NCBI RefSeq assembly: GCF_028291745.1
Contig: NZ_JAQGNQ010000038.1
Span: 1-37,296, forward strand
Length of the DNA: 37,296 nt
DNA from: Ramlibacter sp.
Lineage (GTDB): Bacteria; Pseudomonadota; Gammaproteobacteria; Burkholderiales; Burkholderiaceae_C
Reading direction: 5' to 3'
Of this stretch, positions 24,006 through 31,669 are shown piece by piece; the first letter of the stretch is position 1; each line of letters begins with the position of its first letter. The translations under genes and the position numbers were made by a program. The notes under the pieces are model-generated. The model was not told the DNA's origin and made no database searches. It worked only from the letters and a program-made list of their open reading frames with translations.

Positions 24006-25145
24006 TCACGACAACAACGCCAGCGCAAACTCCCGCGCGCTGAAAGTCTCCAGGTCCTCCAGCTTCTCGCCCACGCCGATGAAATACACCGGCACCGGCT
24101 TCTCCTGCGCGATCGCGGCCAGCACGCCGCCCTTGGCCGTGCCATCGAGCTTGGTGATGATCAGCCCGGTGAGCTGCAGTGCGGCATCGAAGGCCTTCAC
24201 CTGCGCCACGGCGTTCTGCCCGGTGTTGCCGTCGATCACCAGCAGCACCTCGTGCGGCGCGCTGGCGTCCGCCTTCGCGACCACCCGCCGGATCTTGCGC
24301 AGCTCCTCCATCAGGTGCAGCTGCGTCGGCAGCCGGCCCGCGGTATCGACGATGACGACGTCCTTGCGTCGTGCCTTGCCGGCAGTGACCGCGTCGAAGC
24401 TCACGGCCGCCGGGTCGCCGCCTTCCTGGCTGACGATCTCCACCTTGTTGCGGTCGGCCCAGACGGCAAGCTGCTCCTTCGCCGCGGCACGAAAGGTGTC
24501 GGCCGCGGCCAGCAGAACGGTCTGGCCCGCATCGGCCAGGTGCTTCGTGAGCTTGCCGATCGAGGTGGTCTTGCCCGCACCATTGACCCCGGCCACCATG
24601 ATCACGGTCGGCACATGCTCACCGATGGCCAGCGGGCGCTCCAGCGGCCGCAGCAATTGCGTGAGCGCATCGACCAGGATGTTCTTGGCCTGCACGGGCC
24701 GCGTCGCGCCGGTCGCCGCCACCTTGCGCTTGACCTCGTTGAGCAGGTACCCGGTCGCGCCGACGCCGGCGTCGGCCATCAGCAGCGCCGTTTCCAGCTC
24801 TTCGTAAAGCGCGTCGTCGATCTGCGCGCCGGTAAAGACTTGCGAAATGTTTGCGCCGGTCTTGCGCAGGCCGGCGCTCAGCCGGTCCATCCAGCTCTGC
24901 CGTTCCGGCGCGACCGTGGGCGCGACCGGAATCTCCAGGGGCGCGACGAGCGCACTGCCGATCAGCCCGCCGCCCTTGGCTGGCGCGGGCGCCGGGCTTG
25001 CGGTCGGGGCAGTAGCGGGAGCGAAAAACGGGGCGGGCGCAGGCGCCGCAAGGGGAGGGGGAGCCACGACCGGCGCTGCCGTGGCGGCGGGTGGGGGGGC
25101 GGGCGCCGGGGTCGCCGCAGGTTTTTTCCGGAAGAAGCTGAACAT
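24006..25145 (-). CDS. ftsY: Signal recognition particle receptor FtsY
   Basis: The 379-residue protein has an N-terminal about 80-residue Pro/Ala-rich, low-complexity segment after MFSFFRKKP (in place of the acidic A domain of E. coli FtsY). Then come the helical N domain (W-M-D-R-L-S-A-G-L-R-K-T-G) and G domain: GVNGAGKTTSIGKL (P loop), DTFRAAAKEQL, D-T-A-G-R-L-P (G3), T-K-L-D-G-T-A-K-G-G (G4). It docks ribosome-SRP complexes at the inner membrane. The start is 30 bp from a divergent M16 peptidase; cell-division genes ftsE/ftsX are not adjacent here. Confidence 0.97.
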   Translation of the reverse strand: MFSFFRKKPAATPAPAPPPAATAAPVVAPPPLAAPAPAPFFAPATAPTASPAPAPAKGGGLIGSALVAPLEIPVAPTVAPERQSWMDRLSAGLRKTGANISQVFTGAQIDDALYEELETALLMADAGVGATGYLLNEVKRKVAATGATRPVQAKNILVDALTQLLRPLERPLAIGEHVPTVIMVAGVNGAGKTTSIGKLTKHLADAGQTVLLAAADTFRAAAKEQLAVWADRNKVEIVSQEGGDPAAVSFDAVTAGKARRKDVVIVDTAGRLPTQLHLMEELRKIRRVVAKADASAPHEVLLVIDGNTGQNAVAQVKAFDAALQLTGLIITKLDGTAKGGVLAAIAQEKPVPVYFIGVGEKLEDLETFSAREFALALLS

Positions 25146-25156
25146 CAGGAAGTTTC

Positions 25157-25175
25157 TAGAATCACATCGATTCTA
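25157..25175. promoter_or_regulatory. Palindrome with back-to-back -10 hexamers between ftsY and the M16 gene
   Basis: TAGAATC, five bases, GATTCTA is a perfect inverted repeat in the 29-bp gap between the two divergent start codons. Each arm reads TAGAAT in its own outward direction, a plausible -10. From the plus-strand hexamer (25157-25162) transcription would begin about 5 bases before the M16 start codon; from the minus-strand hexamer (25175-25170) about 18 bases before the ftsY start. No clear -35 is seen. Confidence 0.45.
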
Positions 25176-26599
25176 TGAAACAGCACCTCCGGTCGTTCCT
25201 CTTCCTGCTCTTTTCCTCCTTGCTCATGCTCTGGCTGCCCGGGGCGGGCGCACAGATCTCCGGTCCCGCGCCGGCGCAGGAGAAGCCGCAGCAATACAAG
25301 CTCGCCAACGGCATGACGGTGATCGTCAAGCCGGACCGGCGCGCACCGACTGCCGTGCACATGCTCTACGTGCGCGTCGGTGCCATGGACGAAGTCGATG
25401 GCACCACCGGCGTGGCGCACGTGCTGGAACACATGATGTTCAAGGGCACGCCCACCACCAAGCCCGGCGAGTTCTCACGCCGCGTCGCCGGCCTGGGCGG
25501 CCGCGAAAACGCCTTCACCACCCGTGACAACACCGGCTTCTACCAGCAGATTCCCGCCGGCAAGCTGGAGGACGTGATCAAGCTCGAGTCCGATCGTTTC
25601 GCGCACAACCAATGGGCCGACGACGAATTCAAGCGCGAGCTCGAGGTGGTCAAGGAGGAGCGCCGCATGCGCACCGACGACAGCCCGCGCGCGCAACTGT
25701 TCGAGCAGCTGAGCCCGGTGGTCTACGAGGCCTCGCCTTATCGCCGCCCGGTGGTGGGCTGGATGTCCGACCTCGACGCGATGACGCCCGACGATGCGCG
25801 CGCTTTCTATCGCCGCTGGTACGTGCCCGCCAATGCCGCGGTCGTGATCGCCGGCGACGTCGATCCCGTGAAGGTGCGCCAGCTCGTGGAGAAGTACTAC
25901 GGCAGCATCCCGGCCAAGCCGGTGCCCGCGCGCAAGCCGCGCGAGGAGCCGCTGCAGAACGGCATCCGCCGGCTCGAATTCAAGGCGCCGGCAGACCAGT
26001 CGTTCGTCACGCTCGCCTACAAGGTGCCGCAGCTCACCGGCTTCGAGCACACGCGCGACAACGACGACGCGCTCGCACTCACCGTGCTGTCCGCCGTGCT
26101 CGATGGCTACGAGGGCGCGCGCCTGGACCGCGCGCTGACGCAAGGCCCGAACCGCGTGGCCGACAGCGTCGATGCGGGCAATGGCCTGTGGGGCCGCGGG
26201 CCGCAGCTGTTCACGCTCTCGGGCGTGCCGGCCGCCGGCAAGACGCCGGAGCAGGTGGAAGCGTCCCTGCGCGCCGAGGTGGCACGGGTCGCCCACGACG
26301 GCGTGACCGAGGCCGAACTCAATCGCGTCAAGACCCGCTGGATCGCCGGCGAGATCTACAAGCTCGACTCCGTGATGAACCAGGCGCGCGAACTCGGTGG
26401 CGCGTGGGTGGTCGGCCTGCCGATCGACGCCGACGACCGGTTGATGGCCCGCCTGCGCGAGGTGACCGCCGACCAGGTGAAGTCGGTCGCTGCCCGCTAC
26501 TTCAGCGAAGACCAGCTTTCGGTCGGCGTCCTGCGCCCGCTGCCGGTCGACCCCAATCGCAAGCCGCGCCAACCCGCGATGCCGCTGCGCCAAGACTGA
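25175..26599 (+). CDS. M16 family zinc metallopeptidase, active subunit
   Basis: The 474-residue protein has a signal peptide (about 28 residues, ending A-G-A-Q). The M16 active site is H-V-L-E-H (in G-V-A-H-V-L-E-H-M-M-F-K-G-T) with the downstream zinc Glu in E-L-E-V-V-K-E-E-R-R-M. The second half-domain has F-Y-R-R-W-Y-V-P-A-N-A-A-V-V-I-A-G-D. It is periplasmic and should degrade small peptides or trimmed proteins, working with the next gene's inactive partner. ATG 25175 is inside the palindrome and lacks a Shine-Dalgarno, so translation may start on a leaderless or short-leader mRNA. Confidence 0.93.
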   Translation: MKQHLRSFLFLLFSSLLMLWLPGAGAQISGPAPAQEKPQQYKLANGMTVIVKPDRRAPTAVHMLYVRVGAMDEVDGTTGVAHVLEHMMFKGTPTTKPGEFSRRVAGLGGRENAFTTRDNTGFYQQIPAGKLEDVIKLESDRFAHNQWADDEFKRELEVVKEERRMRTDDSPRAQLFEQLSPVVYEASPYRRPVVGWMSDLDAMTPDDARAFYRRWYVPANAAVVIAGDVDPVKVRQLVEKYYGSIPAKPVPARKPREEPLQNGIRRLEFKAPADQSFVTLAYKVPQLTGFEHTRDNDDALALTVLSAVLDGYEGARLDRALTQGPNRVADSVDAGNGLWGRGPQLFTLSGVPAAGKTPEQVEASLRAEVARVAHDGVTEAELNRVKTRWIAGEIYKLDSVMNQARELGGAWVVGLPIDADDRLMARLREVTADQVKSVAARYFSEDQLSVGVLRPLPVDPNRKPRQPAMPLRQD

Positions 26600-26609
26600 A
26601 AGGACTTCC

Positions 26610-27965
26610 ATGCGTTTTTCCGACTTCCTCGCGCGCGGGGCGGCCGCGGCCGTTTGCGCCTGCGCCGTCTCCGCGCCCGCCTGGGCCGCCCTGCCGATCC
26701 AGAAATGGCAGCAGCCCAGTGGCGCGCAGGTCTACCTGATCGAAAGTCCCAGCCTGCCGATGCTCGACGTGCAGATCGACTTCGACGCCGGCGACCGCCG
26801 CGACCCGGCCGACAAGGCCGGCCTGTCCGCCGTCACGGCCGGCATGACCGACAAGGGCATCGTCGCGCGCGACGGCGAGCCTGCCCTCGACGAGAACCAG
26901 CTGGGCGAGGCCTGGGCCGACCTCGGTGCCTCCTTCGGCGGCGGCTCGGGCACCGACCGAATGAGTTTCAACCTGCGCTCGCTGACGTATCCCGACCTGC
27001 TCACCAAGGCGGTCAGCCTCGGTGCCCGTGAACTGGGTGAGCCGGCCTTCCCCGACGACGTGTGGCAGCGGGATCGCCAACGCATGGTGGCCTCCATTCG
27101 CGAAGCCAACACGCGGCCGGCCACGATCGCCGCGCGGGCGTTCGGGCAGGCGGTGTACGGCACGCATCCCTACGGCTACGACACCACCGAGGAGTCGCTG
27201 TCGCACGTCACCGTGCAGGACATGCGTGACTTCTACCGGCTGGTGCAGCCGTGCCGCGCCAAGGTGAGCATCGTCGGCGCCGTCAATCGCCAGCAGGCCG
27301 ACCAGATCACGACGACGCTGCTCTCGCACCTGCCCACGGGTACGTGCCAGGCCTTGCCCCCGGTGCCCGAAGTGCCGGCGCTGACGAAGGCCAGCGAGCG
27401 CGACATCCCCTTCGCCTCGGCGCAGGCGCACGTGCTGATCGGCCAGCCCGGCTACAAGCGCGACGACCCCGACTACTTCCCGCTGCTGGTGGGCAACTAC
27501 ATCCTGGGTGGCGGCGGCTTCGTCTCGCGCCTGACCGAGGAGGTGCGGCAAAAGCGTGGCCTGAGCTACAGCGTCTACAGCTACTTCGCGCCGGGGCTGC
27601 ATGCCGGCGCGTTCACGGTTGGCCTGCAGACGCGGCCCGACCAGGCGCAGCAGGCGGTACAGGTCTCGCGCGACGTGGTGCGGCGCTTCGTCGCCGAAGG
27701 CCCCACGCCCGCGGAATTGAAGGCGGCCAAGGACTTCATGATCGGCGGCTTCGCGCTGCGCATCGACAGCAACCGCAAGCTGCTGGACAACCTGGCCAAC
27801 ATCGCATGGCACAACCTGCCGCTGGATTACCTCGACACCTGGACGAAGCAGGTCGAAAAGGTGACCGTGGGCGACATCAAGGCCGCCTTCGCGCGCAAGC
27901 TGCAGCCGGATCGCATGGTGACCGTGGTGGTCGGTGGCGCCGACGTCGCGCCGGCCCGACAGTAG
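26610..27965 (+). CDS. M16 family peptidase-like protein, inactive partner
   Basis: The 451-residue protein has a signal peptide (ending A-W-A-A). The fold matches M16 (D-A-G-D-R-R-D-P-A-D-K-A-G-L at the position of the active helix; P-Y-G-Y-D-T-T-E-E-S-L; V-G-N-Y-I-L-G-G-G-G-F-V-S-R-L-T-E-E-V-R-Q-K-R-G-L-S-Y-S-V) but the H-x-x-E-H zinc motif is absent. The R/Y pair near the C-terminus (R-G-L-S-Y), used for substrate binding in M16B, is kept. It is 10 bp after the active subunit and surely forms a heterodimer with it. Such pairs are common in proteobacteria. Confidence 0.92.
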   Translation: MRFSDFLARGAAAAVCACAVSAPAWAALPIQKWQQPSGAQVYLIESPSLPMLDVQIDFDAGDRRDPADKAGLSAVTAGMTDKGIVARDGEPALDENQLGEAWADLGASFGGGSGTDRMSFNLRSLTYPDLLTKAVSLGARELGEPAFPDDVWQRDRQRMVASIREANTRPATIAARAFGQAVYGTHPYGYDTTEESLSHVTVQDMRDFYRLVQPCRAKVSIVGAVNRQQADQITTTLLSHLPTGTCQALPPVPEVPALTKASERDIPFASAQAHVLIGQPGYKRDDPDYFPLLVGNYILGGGGFVSRLTEEVRQKRGLSYSVYSYFAPGLHAGAFTVGLQTRPDQAQQAVQVSRDVVRRFVAEGPTPAELKAAKDFMIGGFALRIDSNRKLLDNLANIAWHNLPLDYLDTWTKQVEKVTVGDIKAAFARKLQPDRMVTVVVGGADVAPARQ

Positions 27966-27984
27966 CCTCATCCCTTTGGCGGTT

Positions 27985-28006
27985 CCCCTGTCAATCTTGA
28001 CAGGGG
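27985..28006 (+). terminator. Hairpin after the M16 pair
   Basis: CCCCTGTCAA (27985-27994) and TTGACAGGGG (27997-28006) form a near-perfect stem starting 20 bases after the second M16 stop. No T tract follows on the plus strand, so it may protect mRNA ends or belong to the structured RNA that continues to 28135. Confidence 0.45.
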
Positions 28007-28128
28007 GAGATCTCGCTTCCGGGGCTGCGGCCCTGAACAATGGCTCCTGTGCTGTCACGCCGAAGCGGCGCCCAGACACAGGGAGTTCACAGGGAGTGAG
28101 TCGGGGTACGGCCTGCGGGCCGTACCCC
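28007..28128 (+). ncRNA. Candidate structured small RNA or terminated leader before rsmD
   Basis: No protein gene is credible here. A stem CCTGTG (28046-28051) / CACAGG (28077-28082) encloses CGCCG (28058-28062) / CGGCG (28066-28070) with a symmetric 6x6 internal loop. A 10-base direct repeat CACAGGGAGT occurs at 28077-28086 and 28088-28097. The stretch ends in a strong intrinsic terminator. It could be a separate sRNA, the 3' UTR of the M16 operon, or an attenuator. No promoter with both elements is visible. Confidence 0.3.
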
Positions 28129-28135
28129 TTTTTTT
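28103..28135 (+). terminator. Strong intrinsic terminator
   Basis: GGGGTACGGCC (28103-28113) pairs perfectly with GGCCGTACCCC (28118-28128), loop TGCG, followed by seven T residues (28129-28135). It ends the upstream transcript 42 bases before rsmD. Confidence 0.95.
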
Positions 28136-28177
28136 GCCTGCGGCGATGGGAATGTCGCCCGCGGGTAAGCTCCCGGT

Positions 28178-28765
28178 ATGGCCCGTACCTCCCCGACTGC
28201 CCGCCGCACCCTGCCGCATCAGGTGCGCATCATCGGCGGCACCTGGAAGCGCACGCTGTTGCCGGTGCTCGACCGCCCCGGCCTGCGCCCCACGCCGGAC
28301 CGCGTGCGCGAAACTCTCTTCAACTGGCTCGGCCAGGACCTCGCCGGCTGGCGCTGCGTCGATGCCTTTGCCGGTACTGGCGCGCTCGGGCTGGAGGCCG
28401 CCTCGCGCGGCGCGGCCGACGTGCTGCTGGTCGAGGCCGAGGGCGTGCTGGTCGACCAGCTGCGTGCCGTCGTCCAGCGACTCGCCGCCGAGCAGGTGCG
28501 CGTGCAGCGGGGCAACGCGCTGTCGGTGCTGGCGACCTTGCCGGCTGCCAGCCTCGACCTCGTGTTCATCGACCCGCCCTTCGAGTCCGACCTGTTCGAC
28601 AAGGCGCTGGCCGCGGCACGCCCGGCGCTGGCCGGCACCGGCTTCGTCTATCTCGAGGCGCCCTCGCCGTGGGCGGCCGAGGCGCTGGCGCCGCACCGCC
28701 TGGAGCTGGTGCGGCACATGAAGGCGGGCGCGGTGCACGGGCACCTGTTGCGTTCGGTTGCATAA
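28178..28765 (+). CDS. rsmD: 16S rRNA (guanine-966 N2)-methyltransferase RsmD
   Basis: The 195-residue Rossmann methyltransferase has R-I-I-G-G-T-W-K-R near the N-terminus, R-P-T-P-D-R-V-R-E-T-L-F-N-W-L, SAM motif I V-D-A-F-A-G-T-G-A-L-G-L-E-A-A-S-R-G, and the catalytic D-P-P-F (as in N/D-P-P-F/Y) in L-V-F-I-D-P-P-F. It modifies the 30S subunit. The rsmD-coaD order is widespread in bacteria. ATG 28178 is used; no strong ribosome site precedes it. Confidence 0.95.
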   Translation: MARTSPTARRTLPHQVRIIGGTWKRTLLPVLDRPGLRPTPDRVRETLFNWLGQDLAGWRCVDAFAGTGALGLEAASRGAADVLLVEAEGVLVDQLRAVVQRLAAEQVRVQRGNALSVLATLPAASLDLVFIDPPFESDLFDKALAAARPALAGTGFVYLEAPSPWAAEALAPHRLELVRHMKAGAVHGHLLRSVA

Positions 28766-28813
28766 TCCGGCGCAACTGAACCGGCGCCCGCCCGAGGCGA
28801 TGAGGAGAGCACC

Positions 28814-29314
28814 ATGACCAGCGACGTCATCGCCGTCTACCCCGGCACCTTCGACCCCATGACCCTGGGCCACGAGGACGTCGTGCATCGGGCGAGCCAG
28901 CTGTTCGGCCAGCTGATCGTGGCGGTTGCCGCCGGCCACCACAAGAAGTCGCTCTTCACGATGCAGGAGCGCATCGACATGGCGCGCGAGGCGCTGAAGG
29001 GCTACCCGCAGGTCAGCATCGAAGGCTTCAGCGGCCTGGTGCGCGACTTCGTCGTGTCCCGCGGCGGCAAGGCGATGGTGCGCGGCGTGCGCGCGGTCAC
29101 CGACTTCGATTACGAGTTCCAGCTCGCCGGCATGAACCGCCACCTGATGCCCGAGGTGGAAACGGTCTTCATGACGCCGAGCGACAAGTACCAGTTCATC
29201 AGCAGCACCTTCGTGCGCGAGATCGCCGTGCTGGGCGGCGAAGTGCACCAGTTCGTGTCGCCGTCGGTGCAACAGCGGCTGGTGGAGAAGGTGCGGAGTC
29301 TCGGCCGGGAATAA
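28814..29314 (+). CDS. coaD: Phosphopantetheine adenylyltransferase
   Basis: The 166-residue nucleotidyltransferase has Y-P-G-T-F-D-P-M-T-L-G-H (the T/H-x-G-H nucleotide motif), K-K-S-L-F-T-M-Q-E-R, V-R-G-V-R-A-V-T-D-F-D-Y-E-F-Q, and I-S-S-T-F-V-R-E near the C-terminus. It makes dephospho-CoA from 4'-phosphopantetheine and ATP. ATG 28814 follows GAGGAG; CATAAT in the 48-bp gap may be a -10, so coaD may have its own promoter besides readthrough from rsmD. Confidence 0.97.
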   Translation: MTSDVIAVYPGTFDPMTLGHEDVVHRASQLFGQLIVAVAAGHHKKSLFTMQERIDMAREALKGYPQVSIEGFSGLVRDFVVSRGGKAMVRGVRAVTDFDYEFQLAGMNRHLMPEVETVFMTPSDKYQFISSTFVREIAVLGGEVHQFVSPSVQQRLVEKVRSLGRE

Positions 29315-29393
29315 ATACCCCGCGCCCGTGTTTTCTGCCTCTCGTACTGTCGAGCCTGGCCCGGGATAATCTCCTCACGACAAGGGAGGGCGC

Positions 29394-30068
29394 ATGACCG
29401 AGCTGGTGCTGATTCGCCATGGCGAGACCGACATGAACCGCGAGTTGCGCTTCCAGGGGCATGTGAACGCGGCTCTCAACGACATTGGCCACGCCCAGGC
29501 AAGGCGGCTGGCGGAGCGTCTTGCCGACGAGCCTGCGCACGCGCTCTATGCCAGCGACCTGCTGCGCGCCCGCCAGACCGCTGGGCCGATTGCCGGCGAA
29601 CTTTCCCTGCAGCCGATCGCCGATGCCGGCCTGCGCGAACAGTGCTTCGGCCGCGTCGACGGCATGCGCGTGGCCGACATCCAGCGCGAACATCCCGAGG
29701 CCTGGGCCGGCTGGCTGCGCTTCGAGGAAGATTTCGCGATGCCTGAAGGCGAGTCCACCCGCGCCTTCCATGCCCGCGTGATCGCTGCCGTGCAGCGCCT
29801 GGTGGCCGCGCACCCGCAGCAGACGGTGGTGGTGGTCACACACGGCGGCGTGCTGGACATGATCTATCGCACCGCCCGCGGCCTTGGCCTGGGCGGGCCG
29901 CGCCAGAGCGAGATTCCCAACGCCGGCGTCAATCGCGTCCGCGTGCGCGAGGGCGCCTTCGAGGTGCTCGCCTGGGCCGACACGCGGCATCTGGCGGACC
30001 TGCCGGCGCAGCCGGTGTACGACCAGCGCAGGCTGCTGGTGCCGCGCGCCGCAACCGGCACTGCCTGA
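29394..30068 (+). CDS. Histidine phosphatase family protein (phosphoglycerate-mutase-like)
   Basis: The 224-residue protein has the catalytic L-I-R-H-G-E-T-D-M-N at residues 5-14, Y-A-S-D-L-L-R-A-R-Q-T-A, L-R-E-Q-C-F-G, and the second His in V-T-H-G-G-V-L. The layout suits the cobalamin/GpmB-like phosphatases; the substrate cannot be told. ATG 29394 follows GGGAGGG, and GATAAT (29365-29370) is a likely -10. It is separated from coaD by 79 bp and followed by dispersed repeats. Confidence 0.9.
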   Translation: MTELVLIRHGETDMNRELRFQGHVNAALNDIGHAQARRLAERLADEPAHALYASDLLRARQTAGPIAGELSLQPIADAGLREQCFGRVDGMRVADIQREHPEAWAGWLRFEEDFAMPEGESTRAFHARVIAAVQRLVAAHPQQTVVVVTHGGVLDMIYRTARGLGLGGPRQSEIPNAGVNRVRVREGAFEVLAWADTRHLADLPAQPVYDQRRLLVPRAATGTA

Positions 30069-30073
30069 TCGGG

Positions 30074-30115
30074 CTGCTGCCCTCACCCCAGCCCTCTCCC
30101 GCGGGCGGGAGAGGG
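30074..30115 (+). repeat. Dispersed palindromic repeat, copy 1
   Basis: The sequence CTGCTGCCCTCACCCCAGCC leads into a perfect 11-bp hairpin (CCCTCTCCCGC 30092-30102 with its complement 30105-30115). The same unit occurs inverted at 34071-34110. It belongs to the CCCTCACCCCAACCCTCTCCC type of element scattered in many proteobacterial genomes. It may terminate the histidine phosphatase transcript. Confidence 0.85.
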
Positions 30116-30137
30116 AGCCTGCAAGCAGGCCCCGGAT

Positions 30138-30218
30138 GTCATCCCGGGCTTGACCCGGGATCCATGCAGCGCCGGGGCCGCCTGCGGCGGTGGATTGCGG
30201 GTCAAGCCCGCAATGACA
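30138..30218. repeat. Pair of inverted GTCAT...GGGCTTGACCC...ATCC repeats
   Basis: Two related palindromes face each other: ATCCCGGG-CTTGA-CCCGGGAT (30141-30161) and ATTGCGGG-TCAAG-CCCGCAAT (30194-30214). The second is the reverse orientation of the first with variant arms. Each is flanked by TGTCA/TGACA on one side and GGATCC/GGAT on the other. This is a known style of dispersed intergenic palindrome. Together with copy 1 above they fill the 173-bp gap before the amidase gene end. Confidence 0.8.
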
Positions 30219-30241
30219 TCCCGCCGAGGGGCCCGCTCAGC

Positions 30242-31666
30242 TCAATCCAGGGTCGCCACAGCCTGCGACGGCGGCTGCGGCCAGGGCCGCTGCGGCTCGC
30301 GGATCGCCTCGAAGGCGCGGGCCACCTGCAGCACGCCGAGGTCGTCGAAGCGCTTGCCGGCGATCTGCAGGCCGATCGGCAGGCCGCTCTTCGTGTAGCC
30401 GCAATTGATGGACGCCGCCGGCTGCTCCGACATGTTGAAAGGCACGGTGAAGCCGATGTGCTCCAGCGGCCGCAGCGGGTCGTTGGTGGGCGAGGGCAGT
30501 TCGGCGGCGAAGGCGGGCACCGGCGACACCGGCGAGATCACGTAGTCGAAGGGACGGCAGGCGTTCACCGCGGCGACGCGCGTCAGGTGGAACTGGTGGA
30601 AGGCGCGAAACACCGCCTCGCCCGTCATTCCGGCCGCGCTGTGGGCCCATTCCCGGATGTAGGGCAGCACACGCGCGCGCGCCGCCGGCGCCAGCGCGCC
30701 CATGTCGACGTGCGAGCGCATGCGCCAGAAATGGTCCATGCCATCGAGCATGCCCTGCGTCATGAAGGGCCGCATCGGTGCGACGACCGCGCCGGCGCGC
30801 TCCAGCAACTGCGCGGCGCGCTCCACCGCGGCGCGTAGCTCCGGCTCGACGGCCAGGCCGCAGCCGGCTTCCAGCAGCAGGCCGATGCGCAAACCGCGCA
30901 GGCGCTCGACACCGGCATCGAATGAATGCCACGCGATGTCCTGCGGCGGCAGGGCCATGCTGTCGCGATCGTCGGCACGCGCCAACACCTTCATCAGCAG
31001 CGCGGCATCCCCCACGGTGCGCGTCATGGGCCCGGCGGCGCGGCCCGTGTACGGCGGATCGATCGGCACGCGTCCCAGGCTGGGCTTGAGCGTGAAGATG
31101 CCGCACCAGCCCGCCGGCAGGCGCAGCGAGCCGCCGATGTCCGTGCCTATGTGCAACGGCCCGTAGCCGGCAGCAGCAGCAGCGCCGCCGCCCGCACTGG
31201 AGCCGCCGGGCGTCTTCGACAGATCCCAGGGATTGCGGGCAAGCGCATGAAAGCTGGAGAGCCCGGACGACAGCATGCCGTAATCGGGCATGGTGGTCTT
31301 GGCGAGGATCACCGCGCCGTGCTCGCGCACGCGCGCCGCCGGTGGCGCGTCGGCACTCGCGGGCACCAGCTCACAGGCAGCCGTTCCCAGCGGGGTGGGG
31401 TCGCCACGCGTGGCGATGTTGTCCTTGATCGTGACCGGCACGCCGTCGATCAGGCCGAGCGGCTCGCCGCGCAGCCAGCGCGCCTCGCTGCGCTGCGCCT
31501 GCTCGATCACGTGCTCGGGGCGCAGCAGGTACAGCGCGTGCGCGTGCTGCTCCCAGCGCTCGACGTGGCCCAGCACGCTGCGCGCGACCTCCACCGGCGA
31601 CACCTCACGGCGGCGGTAGAGGTCGACCAGCGTCGCGGCCGACAACTCGTGCAAGGCATCGCTCAT
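30242..31666 (-). CDS. Amidase signature family enzyme
   Basis: The 474-residue amidase has the Ser-cisSer-Lys triad: Lys in V-T-I-K-D-N (about residue 80), the Ser-rich loop K-T-P-G-G-S-S-A-G-G-G-A (cis-Ser) and the nucleophile in H-I-G-T-D-I-G-G-S-L-R-L-P-A. It is cytoplasmic, with no signal peptide. It is the last gene of a minus-strand operon, 3 bp after a peptide/solute-binding protein, so the imported compound is probably an amide, but the substrate cannot be read from sequence. GatA is unlikely because no gatB/gatC are present and the C-terminal half differs. Confidence 0.92.
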   Translation of the reverse strand: MSDALHELSAATLVDLYRRREVSPVEVARSVLGHVERWEQHAHALYLLRPEHVIEQAQRSEARWLRGEPLGLIDGVPVTIKDNIATRGDPTPLGTAACELVPASADAPPAARVREHGAVILAKTTMPDYGMLSSGLSSFHALARNPWDLSKTPGGSSAGGGAAAAAGYGPLHIGTDIGGSLRLPAGWCGIFTLKPSLGRVPIDPPYTGRAAGPMTRTVGDAALLMKVLARADDRDSMALPPQDIAWHSFDAGVERLRGLRIGLLLEAGCGLAVEPELRAAVERAAQLLERAGAVVAPMRPFMTQGMLDGMDHFWRMRSHVDMGALAPAARARVLPYIREWAHSAAGMTGEAVFRAFHQFHLTRVAAVNACRPFDYVISPVSPVPAFAAELPSPTNDPLRPLEHIGFTVPFNMSEQPAASINCGYTKSGLPIGLQIAGKRFDDLGVLQVARAFEAIREPQRPWPQPPSQAVATLD

Positions 31667-31669
31667 CGC

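Noticed and set aside
27997..28025. A perfect TTGACA that could be a -35 for the RNA candidate
   Set aside because: It is one arm of a hairpin and there is no -10-like hexamer at 16-18 bp spacing.
28040..28099. A 19-codon open frame inside the structured gap before rsmD
   Set aside because: It has no ribosome site, no recognisable sequence and overlaps the base-paired elements; RNA structure explains the region better.
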